From ZC4RG35 sp036375695 (GTDB lineage: Bacteria > Actinomycetota > Acidimicrobiia > Spongiisociales > ZC4RG35): a stretch of DNA of 64,000 nucleotides. The stretch spans positions 49,224 through 113,223 of the forward strand of contig DASVBU010000040.1 of NCBI GenBank assembly GCA_036375695.1. Direction: 5' to 3'. Position 1 is the first letter of the stretch. Every line of letters starts with the position of its first letter. The translations under genes and the position numbers were made by a program. The notes under the pieces are model-generated. The model had not been told where the DNA came from. It did no database searches and saw nothing but the letters and a program-made list of their open reading frames with translations. This document shows positions 26,413 through 35,120 of this stretch, piece after piece.

Positions 26413-27079
26413 CGGGAACCGCCTCAGGCGCACCAGTCGAGCGCACCACGTCGATCCTCCCCGCCGCCATCGCCTCGGCCAGCGCCAGAGCCTCGTCGGA
26501 GTCCACCGCGACGACGACGTAGTAGCCGGCCCCGGTCAAGGCCCCTGACCCCCTCTCAGGCACCGAAACCACCTCGGCACCGGACACGACGAAGACCGCA
26601 GACCCGTCGACCACCGCGATCACGTCGACGAGGTCACCCGCCGCGAGAGTCCCACCGGCGGCCCGCGACTCATCGACCTCGAGGCTCATCACCCTCTTTC
26701 CCGCTCCCGAATCCGGCGCAGTCAGCGACGCGCGATCGACCGGGGACCCCTCCGGCAAGCTACGGGTCACCACTGAGCCAAGGTCCGCCTCCAGTTCTTC
26801 CTGGGTGACGAGACCCTGCAGGCCCGGGAAACTCGAATCCACGGGCGCCAGTCGCACCATGTCGGACACGAGGACCGATCCAGCCGCAATCGGGCGGTCG
26901 GTCACTGCCACCAAAACCCTTGCGTCGCGATCCCTCAGGGCCAGAATGTTGAGCACGAACGCCAAGACCACGGCCAGTGCGATGAGAACGTGCGAAGCCG
27001 AGATCCGGCGTCGGCGACGCCGGAGCGTCGGCTGTGAGGTGCCCGCTTCCCTCGTCACGAGTGAGGGTCCCTGGGTCAA
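26396..27079 (-). CDS. cpaB: CpaB/RcpC-like SAF-domain protein
   Basis: A 227-residue protein with one N-terminal helix (about residues 31-48) and an SAF domain (VLVAVTDRPIAAGSVLVSDM), as in CpaB/RcpC, followed by RVMSLEVDESRAAGGTLAAGDLVD. In diderms it links the pilus to the secretin; no secretin gene is present here, which fits a monoderm. The start codon is TTG, placed by a TAGGTT hexamer 7 nt upstream; a GTG seven codons in is an alternative. First gene of the tad operon. Confidence 0.85.
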   Translation of the reverse strand: MTQGPSLVTREAGTSQPTLRRRRRRISASHVLIALAVVLAFVLNILALRDRDARVLVAVTDRPIAAGSVLVSDMVRLAPVDSSFPGLQGLVTQEELEADLGSVVTRSLPEGSPVDRASLTAPDSGAGKRVMSLEVDESRAAGGTLAAGDLVDVIAVVDGSAVFVVSGAEVVSVPERGSGALTGAGYYVVVAVDSDEALALAEAMAAGRIDVVRSTGAPEAVPDGAGS

Positions 27080-27086
27080 CGCTCCG

Positions 27087-27092
27087 AACCTA
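27087..27092 (-). promoter_or_regulatory. -10 hexamer of the tad operon
   Basis: TAGGTT on the minus strand, 7 nt before the TTG start of cpaB. The 50-bp intergenic is shared with the divergent gene at 27130. Confidence 0.4.
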
Positions 27093-27129
27093 TCCCACGT
27101 TGTCCTACGGATGTCGAGAGCGCGAAAAG

Positions 27130-27663
27130 ATGACCTTCGAACAAGACCCTGACCTGGCCGGGCTCAGCAGCTCCCTGGGCCGGGAGCTGGCAGAAGAAGC
27201 GGCCGAGGACGAGAGACTCACCGCCGCCTACGACCGTCGGCGGTTCGACATGGCCATGGTGGCCAAGGACATGGTCAACCGGGGTGCCCGGGTGTCGGTC
27301 GTGTTCTCCGGCCACACCTTCAGCGGTCTGGTCATCGGCGGCGGGTCCGACCACGTCACCGTCGAGGGGGCCGGGCAGATCGGTGACATCCGGCTCGACG
27401 CCGGCTACTGGTCGATCCTCCCCGGGGCGGACGAGGGCGGTGGTGACCGGGTGGCCACCGACGAGACGATCATGGCCCGGCTCGCCGAGGCCGCCGAGCG
27501 CGGAGGCATGGTCAGGCTCGCCCTGGCCGGTGGCGAGATCGTGATCGGCCGGGTGACCGTGGTCGCCCAGGACCACGTCGAGCTGACGGACGCAGACGAT
27601 CGGGCGCTCTACGTGCCCGGCGGATTGATCCTGGCGATCCTCAGATCTTCGTCGAGTCAATGA
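27130..27663 (+). CDS. Uncharacterised 177-residue protein
   Basis: Not recognised. The N-terminal 50 residues are acidic and helical (GRELAEEAAEDERLTAAYDR). The rest has two similar beta-rich stretches, ARVSVVFSGHTFSGLVIGGG with DHVTVEG, and MVRLALAGGEIVIGRVTVVA with DHVELTD, suggesting an internal duplication of a small barrel. No membrane segment. It is divergent from the tad operon, and its last 23 bp overlap the BldC-like gene on the other strand. Confidence 0.75.
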   Translation: MTFEQDPDLAGLSSSLGRELAEEAAEDERLTAAYDRRRFDMAMVAKDMVNRGARVSVVFSGHTFSGLVIGGGSDHVTVEGAGQIGDIRLDAGYWSILPGADEGGGDRVATDETIMARLAEAAERGGMVRLALAGGEIVIGRVTVVAQDHVELTDADDRALYVPGGLILAILRSSSSQ

Positions 27664-27868
27664 CCTCACCCTCGGCGTCGGCCGCCGCAGGGTGGGCCCG
27701 GATGAACTCGTAGATCTCGTCGCGGAAGAACTTGAAGGTGCGCCCGCCCGGGAGCTTGTAGGCAGGGAGCCTGCCCTCCCGCGCGTAGCGCCGAACCATC
27801 TGCACGTTCATGCCCAGGAGCTCGGCTACCTGGGCTGCGTCGAGAATCGGCGGGTAGTCCTCAGCCAT
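27641..27868 (-). CDS. BldC-like small helix-turn-helix protein
   Basis: A 75-residue MerR/excisionase-type DNA-binding protein. The winged helix is ILDAAQVAELLGMNVQMVRR, then YAREGRLPAYKLPGGRTFKF and FRDEIYEFI. Length and sequence match BldC, which controls development in Streptomyces and is present as a house-keeping regulator in many actinobacteria. A ribosome site (AGAAGGA) precedes the ATG. Its place next to the tad operon makes pilus control a reasonable idea, unproven. Confidence 0.85.
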   Translation of the reverse strand: MAEDYPPILDAAQVAELLGMNVQMVRRYAREGRLPAYKLPGGRTFKFFRDEIYEFIRAHPAAADAEGEVIDSTKI

Positions 27869-27977
27869 GAGTCATCCTTCTTTCGTCTCTCGATCGTAAG
27901 GCGTTCCTAGCGGTAGTAGAAGAGGGTCGTCGGGTCTTTCCGGTCACTACCTGGGACATCACCCGATCGGTTCGCCC

Positions 27978-28262
27978 TCATCCAGACGTCGACGTCGACT
28001 CCGGCACCGTGGTCGACCCCGGCACCGTGGTCGTCACATCGGGGACCGTCGTCGAGCCGGGAAGCGTGGTACCGCTCCCACCGGGCTCGGTCGTGCCCGT
28101 GGTGCCACCCGGCGCGGTGGTCCCGGTGGACCCGTCGCGGCCGAAGAACCACACCGCGAACACGATCAAAAGGACGATCAGGATCGCCGTGAGCACGTAT
28201 CCCATCACGGGCGAGGAACCCGGCGGCGGCTCAGGCGTCGGCTCATACGGTTCATAGGTCAT
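27978..28262 (-). CDS. Small membrane protein with Thr/Pro/Gly-rich tail
   Basis: A 94-residue protein of unknown function. A proline-rich cytoplasmic N-terminus (residues 1-18) leads to one helix (VLTAILIVLLIVFAVWFFG), then a low-complexity tail made of repeated TT-V/A-PGSTT units (GTTAPGGTTGTTEPGGSG). The tail is probably outside the cell and could be O-glycosylated. A weak GAAGG ribosome site is present. Confidence 0.65.
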   Translation of the reverse strand: MTYEPYEPTPEPPPGSSPVMGYVLTAILIVLLIVFAVWFFGRDGSTGTTAPGGTTGTTEPGGSGTTLPGSTTVPDVTTTVPGSTTVPESTSTSG

Positions 28263-28312
28263 CGCAAACCTTCACTAGGGGACACCACCGCGTACCCGTT
28301 CTGGTCGTCCTG

Positions 28313-28341
28313 GGAAACCCCGTAAACCGACATGCCGTGGT
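28313..28341 (+). promoter_or_regulatory. Possible ECF-type promoter of the sigma factor gene
   Basis: GGAAAC, a 17-bp spacer and CGTGGT resemble actinobacterial ECF promoters (GGAAC / CGT). It ends about 18 bp before ATG 28360, so the sigma factor may drive its own gene. Confidence 0.35.
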
Positions 28342-28359
28342 GTGCGTGTTAAGTACGAG

Positions 28360-28896
28360 ATGACAGCACCACCGCATTCGAGGAGAACCGTCATCCCCGC
28401 CAGGCACAGCGCGATCCCCTTCGAAGGCTTCTACAGGAGCGAGTACCACCACATCGTGGCCGTGGCCCGAGCCTTCTCACCGGATCGATCGGCGGCCGAG
28501 GACCTCGCCCAGGAGGCCTTCGCCGCCGCCCACCGGCACTGGGACCGGATCTCCCGCTATGAGGACCCGCGCGCCTGGGTGCGCCGGGTGTTGATCAACC
28601 GGGCGACCTCGCTACGCCGTCGTCTCGGCGCAGAGAAGCGGGCGGTCACCAGGGCGGGCCACGACCCGGCCAGGGGGGTCGTCAACGACCTCAGCCTGCC
28701 CACCGAGGAGGTGTGGCGCGAGGTGAGGTCGTTGCCGCGTCGTCAGCAACAAGCAGTCGTCCTCCACTACGTGGGGCAATTGACAACGGACGAGATCGCA
28801 GACGCCATGGGCTGTTCCGCCGGGGCGGTGAAGAGCCACCTCCACCGGGCCCGCATGGCGCTCAAGGACCGGCTCGCCGATTGGGACAGGGAGTGA
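28360..28896 (+). CDS. ECF-family RNA polymerase sigma factor
   Basis: A 178-residue sigma-70 region 2 plus region 4 protein. Region 2 includes FEGFYRSEYHHIVAVARAF and AEDLAQEAFAAAHRHWDRI. Region 4 includes SLPRRQQQAVVLHYVGQLT and the helix-turn-helix TDEIADAMGCSAGAVKSHLH. It closely resembles the SigE/SigM type of actinobacteria. The next gene starts 2 bp after its stop (or in a GTGA overlap) and encodes a membrane protein that may be its anti-sigma factor. Confidence 0.92.
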   Translation: MTAPPHSRRTVIPARHSAIPFEGFYRSEYHHIVAVARAFSPDRSAAEDLAQEAFAAAHRHWDRISRYEDPRAWVRRVLINRATSLRRRLGAEKRAVTRAGHDPARGVVNDLSLPTEEVWREVRSLPRRQQQAVVLHYVGQLTTDEIADAMGCSAGAVKSHLHRARMALKDRLADWDRE

Positions 28897-28898
28897 TC

Positions 28899-29663
28899 AT
28901 GGGTGAGTTCGACGCACTCGACAAGAGACTGACCAAGGCCGCTGAGGAGGTCCGGCAGGCCATGCGGACGCTGAGCCCGCCGCCCTCGCCAGGCACCAAG
29001 CCGCGGGCGCTGCCCGCCGCCAGGGGCTGGCTGGTGTTCGCCGGAGCGTTCGCCGTGGTGGCGCTGGCCATCGGTGTCCTGCCGCTCCTCGACGGCCGAC
29101 AGGGTTCTCCCGTGGCCTCGCCGCCATCGTCGACGCTCCCGGTCGAGCCCCCGAGCACCGAGCCGGAGAGCACGGTTCCCGGCACCGACTCGCCCGTCGC
29201 GGAGTGCTCCGCCACGGGAGTGCCGGCGCCTGCCGAGCAGCCGGGGTTGCCCGAGCCCGTGGCCCAGAAGCGGCAGGCGATCATCGAGGCGGCAATGGCC
29301 TGTGACTTCGACGCACTGGAGGCACTGGCCGACGAGTTCTTCAGCACGAGCTTCGGCGGTGGCGACGAGACCCTGCTCAGGGAGTGGGAGCAGCGCGGAG
29401 AGGGCAAGCTGGACATCCTGCTCGAGATCCTCGGCATGTCGTACGCCACCCAGTCGTACGACAACGGGGAGACCTGGTATTGGTGGCCCTCCGCCTTCGC
29501 AGCCGACACCTGGGAAGACGTGACCCAAGAGCAGAGGCAAGAGCTGCTGAGGATCCACACCCAGGAAGAGCTCGACATGTTCGCCGAGTTCGGCAGCTAC
29601 GCCGGTTGGCGCACCGGGATCACAGCCGACGGGAGGTGGAGGTTCTTCATCGCCGGCGACTGA
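28899..29663 (+). CDS. Single-pass membrane protein paired with the ECF sigma factor
   Basis: A 254-residue protein. The first 40 residues are cytoplasmic and helical (LDKRLTKAAEEVRQAMRTL), and a helix follows at about 45-65 (GWLVFAGAFAVVALAIGVLPL). Next comes a Pro/Ser/Thr-rich spacer and an extracytoplasmic domain of about 150 residues with two cysteines and many aromatic residues (DNGETWYWWPSAFA). The layout fits a membrane anti-sigma factor or stress sensor, but no HxxxCxxC zinc motif is present. Confidence 0.75.
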   Translation: MGEFDALDKRLTKAAEEVRQAMRTLSPPPSPGTKPRALPAARGWLVFAGAFAVVALAIGVLPLLDGRQGSPVASPPSSTLPVEPPSTEPESTVPGTDSPVAECSATGVPAPAEQPGLPEPVAQKRQAIIEAAMACDFDALEALADEFFSTSFGGGDETLLREWEQRGEGKLDILLEILGMSYATQSYDNGETWYWWPSAFAADTWEDVTQEQRQELLRIHTQEELDMFAEFGSYAGWRTGITADGRWRFFIAGD

Positions 29664-29690
29664 TCCATGACTCCGCCCGAGAAATCCTGA

Positions 29691-30827
29691 TCAGGCCGGT
29701 GATGGGGCGGGGTCGATCCCGAGAACGGGGTCGGCCCCGTCCCTCGTCTTCTTCTCGTCCACCACAGGCTCCATGGAGCCGAGGTCATAGGCGAGAACCA
29801 CCAATTCGTCGTCGGGCTCCATCCGGAAGCCGTGGGGCGGGTTGGGGATGGTCTGCCCCGCCCGGATCACTGCCAGCACGGTGGCATGGTGCTCCTGCCG
29901 CATCAGGGCCTGCAGCTCCGTGGTCGACATGCCGGCGGCCTCCTCAGGCATGCGCACCCGATAGAGCTCGGCGTCCTCGTCGTTGCCTGCGCCGCCGACG
30001 ATGTCGGTGACCAGCTCGGCGAGACCCGGGTAGAGGGCCGACCTGGCCAGGAGTCGCGACGACAGCCTCGAGGTGACGAGCAACTCGTCGACGTTGGCCC
30101 GACGAAAGTGGGGGACGTTGGCCGGATTGTTCACCTCGACCACGGTGCGCACCTGCGGGGCCAGGTTCTCGATGGCGAGCACGGTGAGGATGGAATGGAT
30201 GTCGGCCTCGTTGGAGGAGTCCGACGGGCACACGATGGCGGAGCGGGCAAACTCGATCCCCGCCCGCTTCAGGTCCTCCTCGTTGGTGGTCTCGCCGCGC
30301 ACGAAATACGCCTTCTCGGTGGGCGTCTTCTCGGTGTCGCAGATGACCACGATCCGGGTGGTGCTGTCGTCGGCGGCCAGTTCGTCGATCAGTTCCCGAG
30401 CCGTGGGGTTCCATCCGCAGACCACGACGTGGTCCCGGTAGCCGGATGCGCCCATTCCCTGTCCCTCCTTGAGTAGGTACTCGATGACGAAACCGACGAG
30501 GACGCCGGTCATCGTGGCCACGATGCCCACGCCGAACAGCCCGAGGAGCCAGCCCACGACCCACCCCACCGGGCCCGACGCGAAGCCCGCGTCGCCCTGG
30601 CCGAGGACGGTGGTCGACGCCCAGTAGATGGCCTCGCCCAGGTTGACGAGGGTCCGCTCGGTCTCGAAGAACCAGACGACCACGCTGGCCAACGCGAGCG
30701 TGACGGCCAATGCGGCGAGCAGCGGACGGAAGAAGCCTCCCTCGATGCGCGAGGCGATGCGCCTGACATGCCACGCCACACGCTGCACGATGGGTGCCTG
30801 GACCAGCGCGCGTAACGGGTTGCGCAT
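29691..30827 (-). CDS. Two-TM channel-like protein with TrkA-N (RCK) domains and atypical filter
   Basis: A 378-residue protein. TM1 (about 34-54) and TM2 (about 87-113) flank a pore-loop region STTVLGQGD (71-79) where potassium channels have TVGYGD. A TrkA-N domain follows (DHVVVCGWNPTARELIDELA), then a TrkA-C-like part (VRMPEEAAGMSTTELQALM). Layout is as in MthK-type channels and the Castor/Pollux relatives; ion selectivity cannot be predicted. A TACCCT hexamer lies 7 nt before the ATG. Confidence 0.85.
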   Translation of the reverse strand: MRNPLRALVQAPIVQRVAWHVRRIASRIEGGFFRPLLAALAVTLALASVVVWFFETERTLVNLGEAIYWASTTVLGQGDAGFASGPVGWVVGWLLGLFGVGIVATMTGVLVGFVIEYLLKEGQGMGASGYRDHVVVCGWNPTARELIDELAADDSTTRIVVICDTEKTPTEKAYFVRGETTNEEDLKRAGIEFARSAIVCPSDSSNEADIHSILTVLAIENLAPQVRTVVEVNNPANVPHFRRANVDELLVTSRLSSRLLARSALYPGLAELVTDIVGGAGNDEDAELYRVRMPEEAAGMSTTELQALMRQEHHATVLAVIRAGQTIPNPPHGFRMEPDDELVVLAYDLGSMEPVVDEKKTRDGADPVLGIDPAPSPA

Positions 30828-30834
30828 GGCCGGG

Positions 30835-30840
30835 AGGGTA
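30835..30840 (-). promoter_or_regulatory. -10 hexamer of the channel gene
   Basis: TACCCT on the minus strand, 7 nt before ATG 30827. Confidence 0.45.
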
Positions 30841-30850
30841 ACGACCGGTC

Positions 30851-31417
30851 TTAGGGCCGCGCCGGGATGTGGCGAGTCTTTGCCACCAGGAAGACGCCGA
30901 GCAGTGCGCCCGTGGCGTTGGCCACCAGGTCGAGGGCGTTGTTGACGTAGTCGCCGACGTTGACGTCGCCGATGCTGGCACCGATGAACTCGGCGATCTC
31001 CACCACGGCGCCGCCACCGAGCACGGTGAGCCAGACCAGCATCGGGAGACCGGCGACCCCACCCCTCGCCCCGGGGCCGGCGATCTTCTCCACCGCCTCC
31101 CAGGCGAGGAGGCTGAGCCCGGCTGCGGCGGCGAAGTGATAGATCTTGTCGTACCCGACCGGGCCGATGACGTTGGTGAGGTAGAGCGTCCGGCCACCGA
31201 TCAGGATCACCCCGCCGAGCATGTTCCCCAGGCCGACCAGCGAGGCCGACCACAGGGCACGCGGCGACCACGTGATGCTGCGATGGAGCAGGGCGAGCAG
31301 CCCCATCAGCCCGAGGTTGACCCCCGTGTAGAGCAGGGTGAGGGGACTGTCTGCGACCAGGCCGTAGGCCAGGAGCAGGAACGTGTAGGCGAGCGTGAAG
31401 ACGACGACCCGGCTCAT
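30851..31417 (-). CDS. DUF2238 (YjdF-like) membrane protein
   Basis: A 188-residue membrane protein with about six helices. The region GYDKIYHFAAAAGLSLLAWE and VEIAEFIGASIGDVNVGDYV, then NNALDLVANATGALLG, is the conserved acidic/His pattern of DUF2238 proteins. Function is unknown. ATG 31417 is preferred; an overlapping TTG one codon upstream is 8 nt from a TACCTT hexamer. Confidence 0.8.
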   Translation of the reverse strand: MSRVVVFTLAYTFLLLAYGLVADSPLTLLYTGVNLGLMGLLALLHRSITWSPRALWSASLVGLGNMLGGVILIGGRTLYLTNVIGPVGYDKIYHFAAAAGLSLLAWEAVEKIAGPGARGGVAGLPMLVWLTVLGGGAVVEIAEFIGASIGDVNVGDYVNNALDLVANATGALLGVFLVAKTRHIPARP

Positions 31418-31464
31418 CAAGGGGCGCCAAGGTAACCCGCCGTGGGGCAACACGACGGCCCGGG

Positions 31465-31470
31465 TAAGGT
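31465..31470 (+). promoter_or_regulatory. -10 hexamer of bpa
   Basis: TAAGGT, 9 nt before ATG 31480. Confidence 0.4.
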
Positions 31471-31479
31471 CATCTCCTG

Positions 31480-31941
31480 ATGACCCAGGAGCCACAACAG
31501 CCAACCCAGTCAGAAGTCGAAGCCGCCCTGGCGCAGGAAGAGCCGCTGATCACCGAGCCGTCGAAGCTGCTGCGCATCGCATCGATGACCAGGGCGATGC
31601 TCGAGGAGGCCCGTCAGGCACCCCTCGACGAGGGCGGACGACTGCGCATGGCCGAGGTCCACGCCCGCTCGGTGTCGGAACTGGAGGAGATCCTCTCCGC
31701 CGACCTCCAGGAGGAGTTCAAGGAGGTCATGGTGCCCCTGAACAAATCGGGGGCGACGGAGTCGGAACTGCGGGTGGCCCAGGCCCAGCTCATCGGATGG
31801 CTGGAGGGTCTGTTCCACGGGATCCAGGCGTCGCTGTGGAGCCAGCAGATGGCCGCCCAGGCACAACTCGCCCAGATGCAACGACAGGCGATCGAGAAGC
31901 CACGCCGGTCCGAGGACGAGCCCTCGGGTCTCTACCTGTAG
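31480..31941 (+). CDS. bpa: Bacterial proteasome activator (Bpa/PafE)
   Basis: A 153-residue helical protein of the Bpa family, which forms a dodecameric ring that opens the 20S proteasome without ATP. The core is ITEPSKLLRIASMTRAMLEE, then EILSADLQEEFKEVMVPL and VAQAQLIGWLEGLFHGIQAS. The C-terminus ends GLYL, matching the GxYL docking tail that binds the proteasome alpha ring. Proteasome genes are not in the window, but this gene implies they exist in the genome. It converges on whiB. Confidence 0.93.
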   Translation: MTQEPQQPTQSEVEAALAQEEPLITEPSKLLRIASMTRAMLEEARQAPLDEGGRLRMAEVHARSVSELEEILSADLQEEFKEVMVPLNKSGATESELRVAQAQLIGWLEGLFHGIQASLWSQQMAAQAQLAQMQRQAIEKPRRSEDEPSGLYL

Positions 31942-31949
31942 GGACCCCT

Positions 31950-32225
31950 TCAGCCGACCTTGCGCTCGCGGATGGCCCGCTCCCGACGCACCCTCCTGCG
32001 CTCGCGCTCGGAGAGGCCTCCCCAGATGCCGAACTTCTCGCCCATCTCGATGGCGTAGTCCAGACACTGCTGCCTCACCTCGCACTCGGCGCAGATCGCC
32101 TTCGCCTTGCGGGTGGATGCCCCCCGCTCGGGGAAGAAGAGGTCGGCGTCGGCACCACGGCAGTTGGCGTAGTCCTGCCAGGAAAGCTCGCCTACGGCCA
32201 GCGCTTCAACGAGCTTGCTCTGCAT
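31950..32225 (-). CDS. WhiB-family Fe-S transcriptional regulator
   Basis: A 91-residue Wbl protein. Four cysteines hold the [4Fe-4S] cluster: YANCRGADADLFFPE, AICAECEVRQQC. The G-rich turn GIWGG and the basic tail RERRRVRRERAIRERK follow. It most resembles the WhiB1/WhiB2 group that regulates cell division or essential genes. A ribosome site AGGAG lies about 7 nt before the ATG, and a palindrome sits over the likely transcription start. It is divergent from sdhCAB. Confidence 0.94.
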   Translation of the reverse strand: MQSKLVEALAVGELSWQDYANCRGADADLFFPERGASTRKAKAICAECEVRQQCLDYAIEMGEKFGIWGGLSERERRRVRRERAIRERKVG

Positions 32226-32241
32226 CAGGTCTCCTAACAAC

Positions 32242-32255
32242 CGTGTAATTACACG
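32242..32255. promoter_or_regulatory. Perfect 14-bp palindrome, operator-like, at whiB start of transcription
   Basis: CGTGTAATTACACG is fully self-complementary. It lies directly after the whiB -10 region and 16 bp before the whiB ATG, where a repressor would block transcription. Its AT core is unusual in such GC-rich DNA. Confidence 0.6.
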
Positions 32256-32261
32256 CGTGAC

Positions 32262-32288
32262 ATTATGTGAGACCGCGCGCGCCGTCAA
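32262..32288 (-). promoter_or_regulatory. whiB promoter
   Basis: On the minus strand TTGACG (32283-32288) is followed by CATAAT (32262-32267) after 15 bp; shifting to TAATGT gives a 17-bp spacer. The palindrome begins 6 bp downstream. Confidence 0.55.
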
Positions 32289-32341
32289 GAGGGGCGGGAG
32301 ACCCATACCGTTGGTAGTGGATGAGGCGCCCTTCGGAGTTG

Positions 32342-32348
32342 TAATAAT
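32342..32348 (+). promoter_or_regulatory. -10 region of sdhCAB
   Basis: TAATAAT, then 9 nt to GTG 32358, without a Shine-Dalgarno. Confidence 0.5.
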
Positions 32349-32357
32349 GGGACCCCC

Positions 32358-33085
32358 GTGACCACCACGAGTCCAAAGACGAGGAAGGCCCCCCTGCCGG
32401 TCGAGTTCTATCGCTCCGCCGTCGGGAAGAAATGGGTGATGGCGGTGACCGGGGTCATAGGGATCCTCTTCGTCATCGCCCACATGCTGGGCAACCTCAA
32501 GATGTTCCTACCGGACGTCAACGGGATCCCGGACATCGACATCTACGCCGAGACGCTGCGGCGCCTCTTCTCCCCCATCGTCCCCGAGCACGTCACGCTC
32601 TGGCTGTTGCGCACCGGCCTCATCGTGGCCGTGCTGCTCCACGTCCACGCTGCCTACTCCCTGACGGTCATGAACCACCGGGCCCGGGCGGTGGACTACC
32701 AGAGCCCGCGGCACTACGTGGCCGCCAACTACGCCAGCCGGACCATGAGGTGGAGCGGGACCATCTTCCTGGCCTGGCTCGTCTTCCACCTCGCCGACTT
32801 CACCTGGGGCATCGAGCCGGCCGCTCCGGAGACATGGGAGCACGGCGAGGTGTACGCCAACTTCGTGGCCACCTTCCAGCGCCCCGCCGTCACCGCCTTC
32901 TACGTGATCGCCGTGCTGCTCCTCGGCATCCACCTCTACCACGGGGCGTGGTCGATGTTCCAGAGCATGGGGGTGAACCACCCCCGGTTCAACCCGCTGC
33001 GTCGGATCCTGGCCATCGCCATATCCGGTGTCATCGTCGTCGGCTTCCTCGCCCCGCCCATCGCCATCGTCCTCGGAATCCTGGA

Positions 33086-33089
<4 letters not shown>
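32358..33089 (+). CDS. sdhC: Succinate dehydrogenase cytochrome b subunit
   Basis: A 243-residue membrane anchor of complex II with five helices (SdhC/FrdC type B, no separate SdhD). Histidines in the helices, IAHMLGNLK, LLHVHAAYSL, LVFHLADF and LLGIHLYHGAW, fit the axial ligands of two b hemes. The gene order C-A-B resembles Sdh1 of mycobacteria. Its stop overlaps the sdhA start by 4 bp (ATGA). Confidence 0.93.
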
Positions 33090-35008
<1,919 letters not shown>

Positions 35009-35030
35009 GGCCTGCGGCCGTGTTCGATAC

Positions 35031-35096
35031 TCGGTACTTGGTACTTCGAAGCCCTGGTGCCGGTCTTGGCACCCGGTACCAGGTAATCGGTACCGA
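35031..35096. repeat. GGTACTT heptamer element between sdhA and sdhB
   Basis: Starts with GGTACTTGGTACTTCGAA (35033-35050), continues with a 6-bp hairpin (GGTGCC, loop GGTCTT, GGCACC, 35056-35073) and ends with GGTACC units (CGGTACCAGGTAATCGGTACCG). The first 18 bp recur exactly at 43028-43045. The 112-bp gap it fills is the only large gap in the sdh operon. Confidence 0.75.
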
Positions 35097-35120
35097 TGTT
35101 CAAGGGAGGCGGAGCCGGCC

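Noticed and set aside
26332..26808. Arg/Pro/Ser-rich frame on the plus strand inside the tad operon.
   Set aside because: Antisense to tadZ and cpaB, no start signal, low complexity.
28009..28257. Tandem Pro/Thr/Val-rich repeats read as a plus-strand protein.
   Set aside because: They are the complement of the low-complexity tail of the minus-strand membrane protein at 27978-28262, which has a helix and plausible start.
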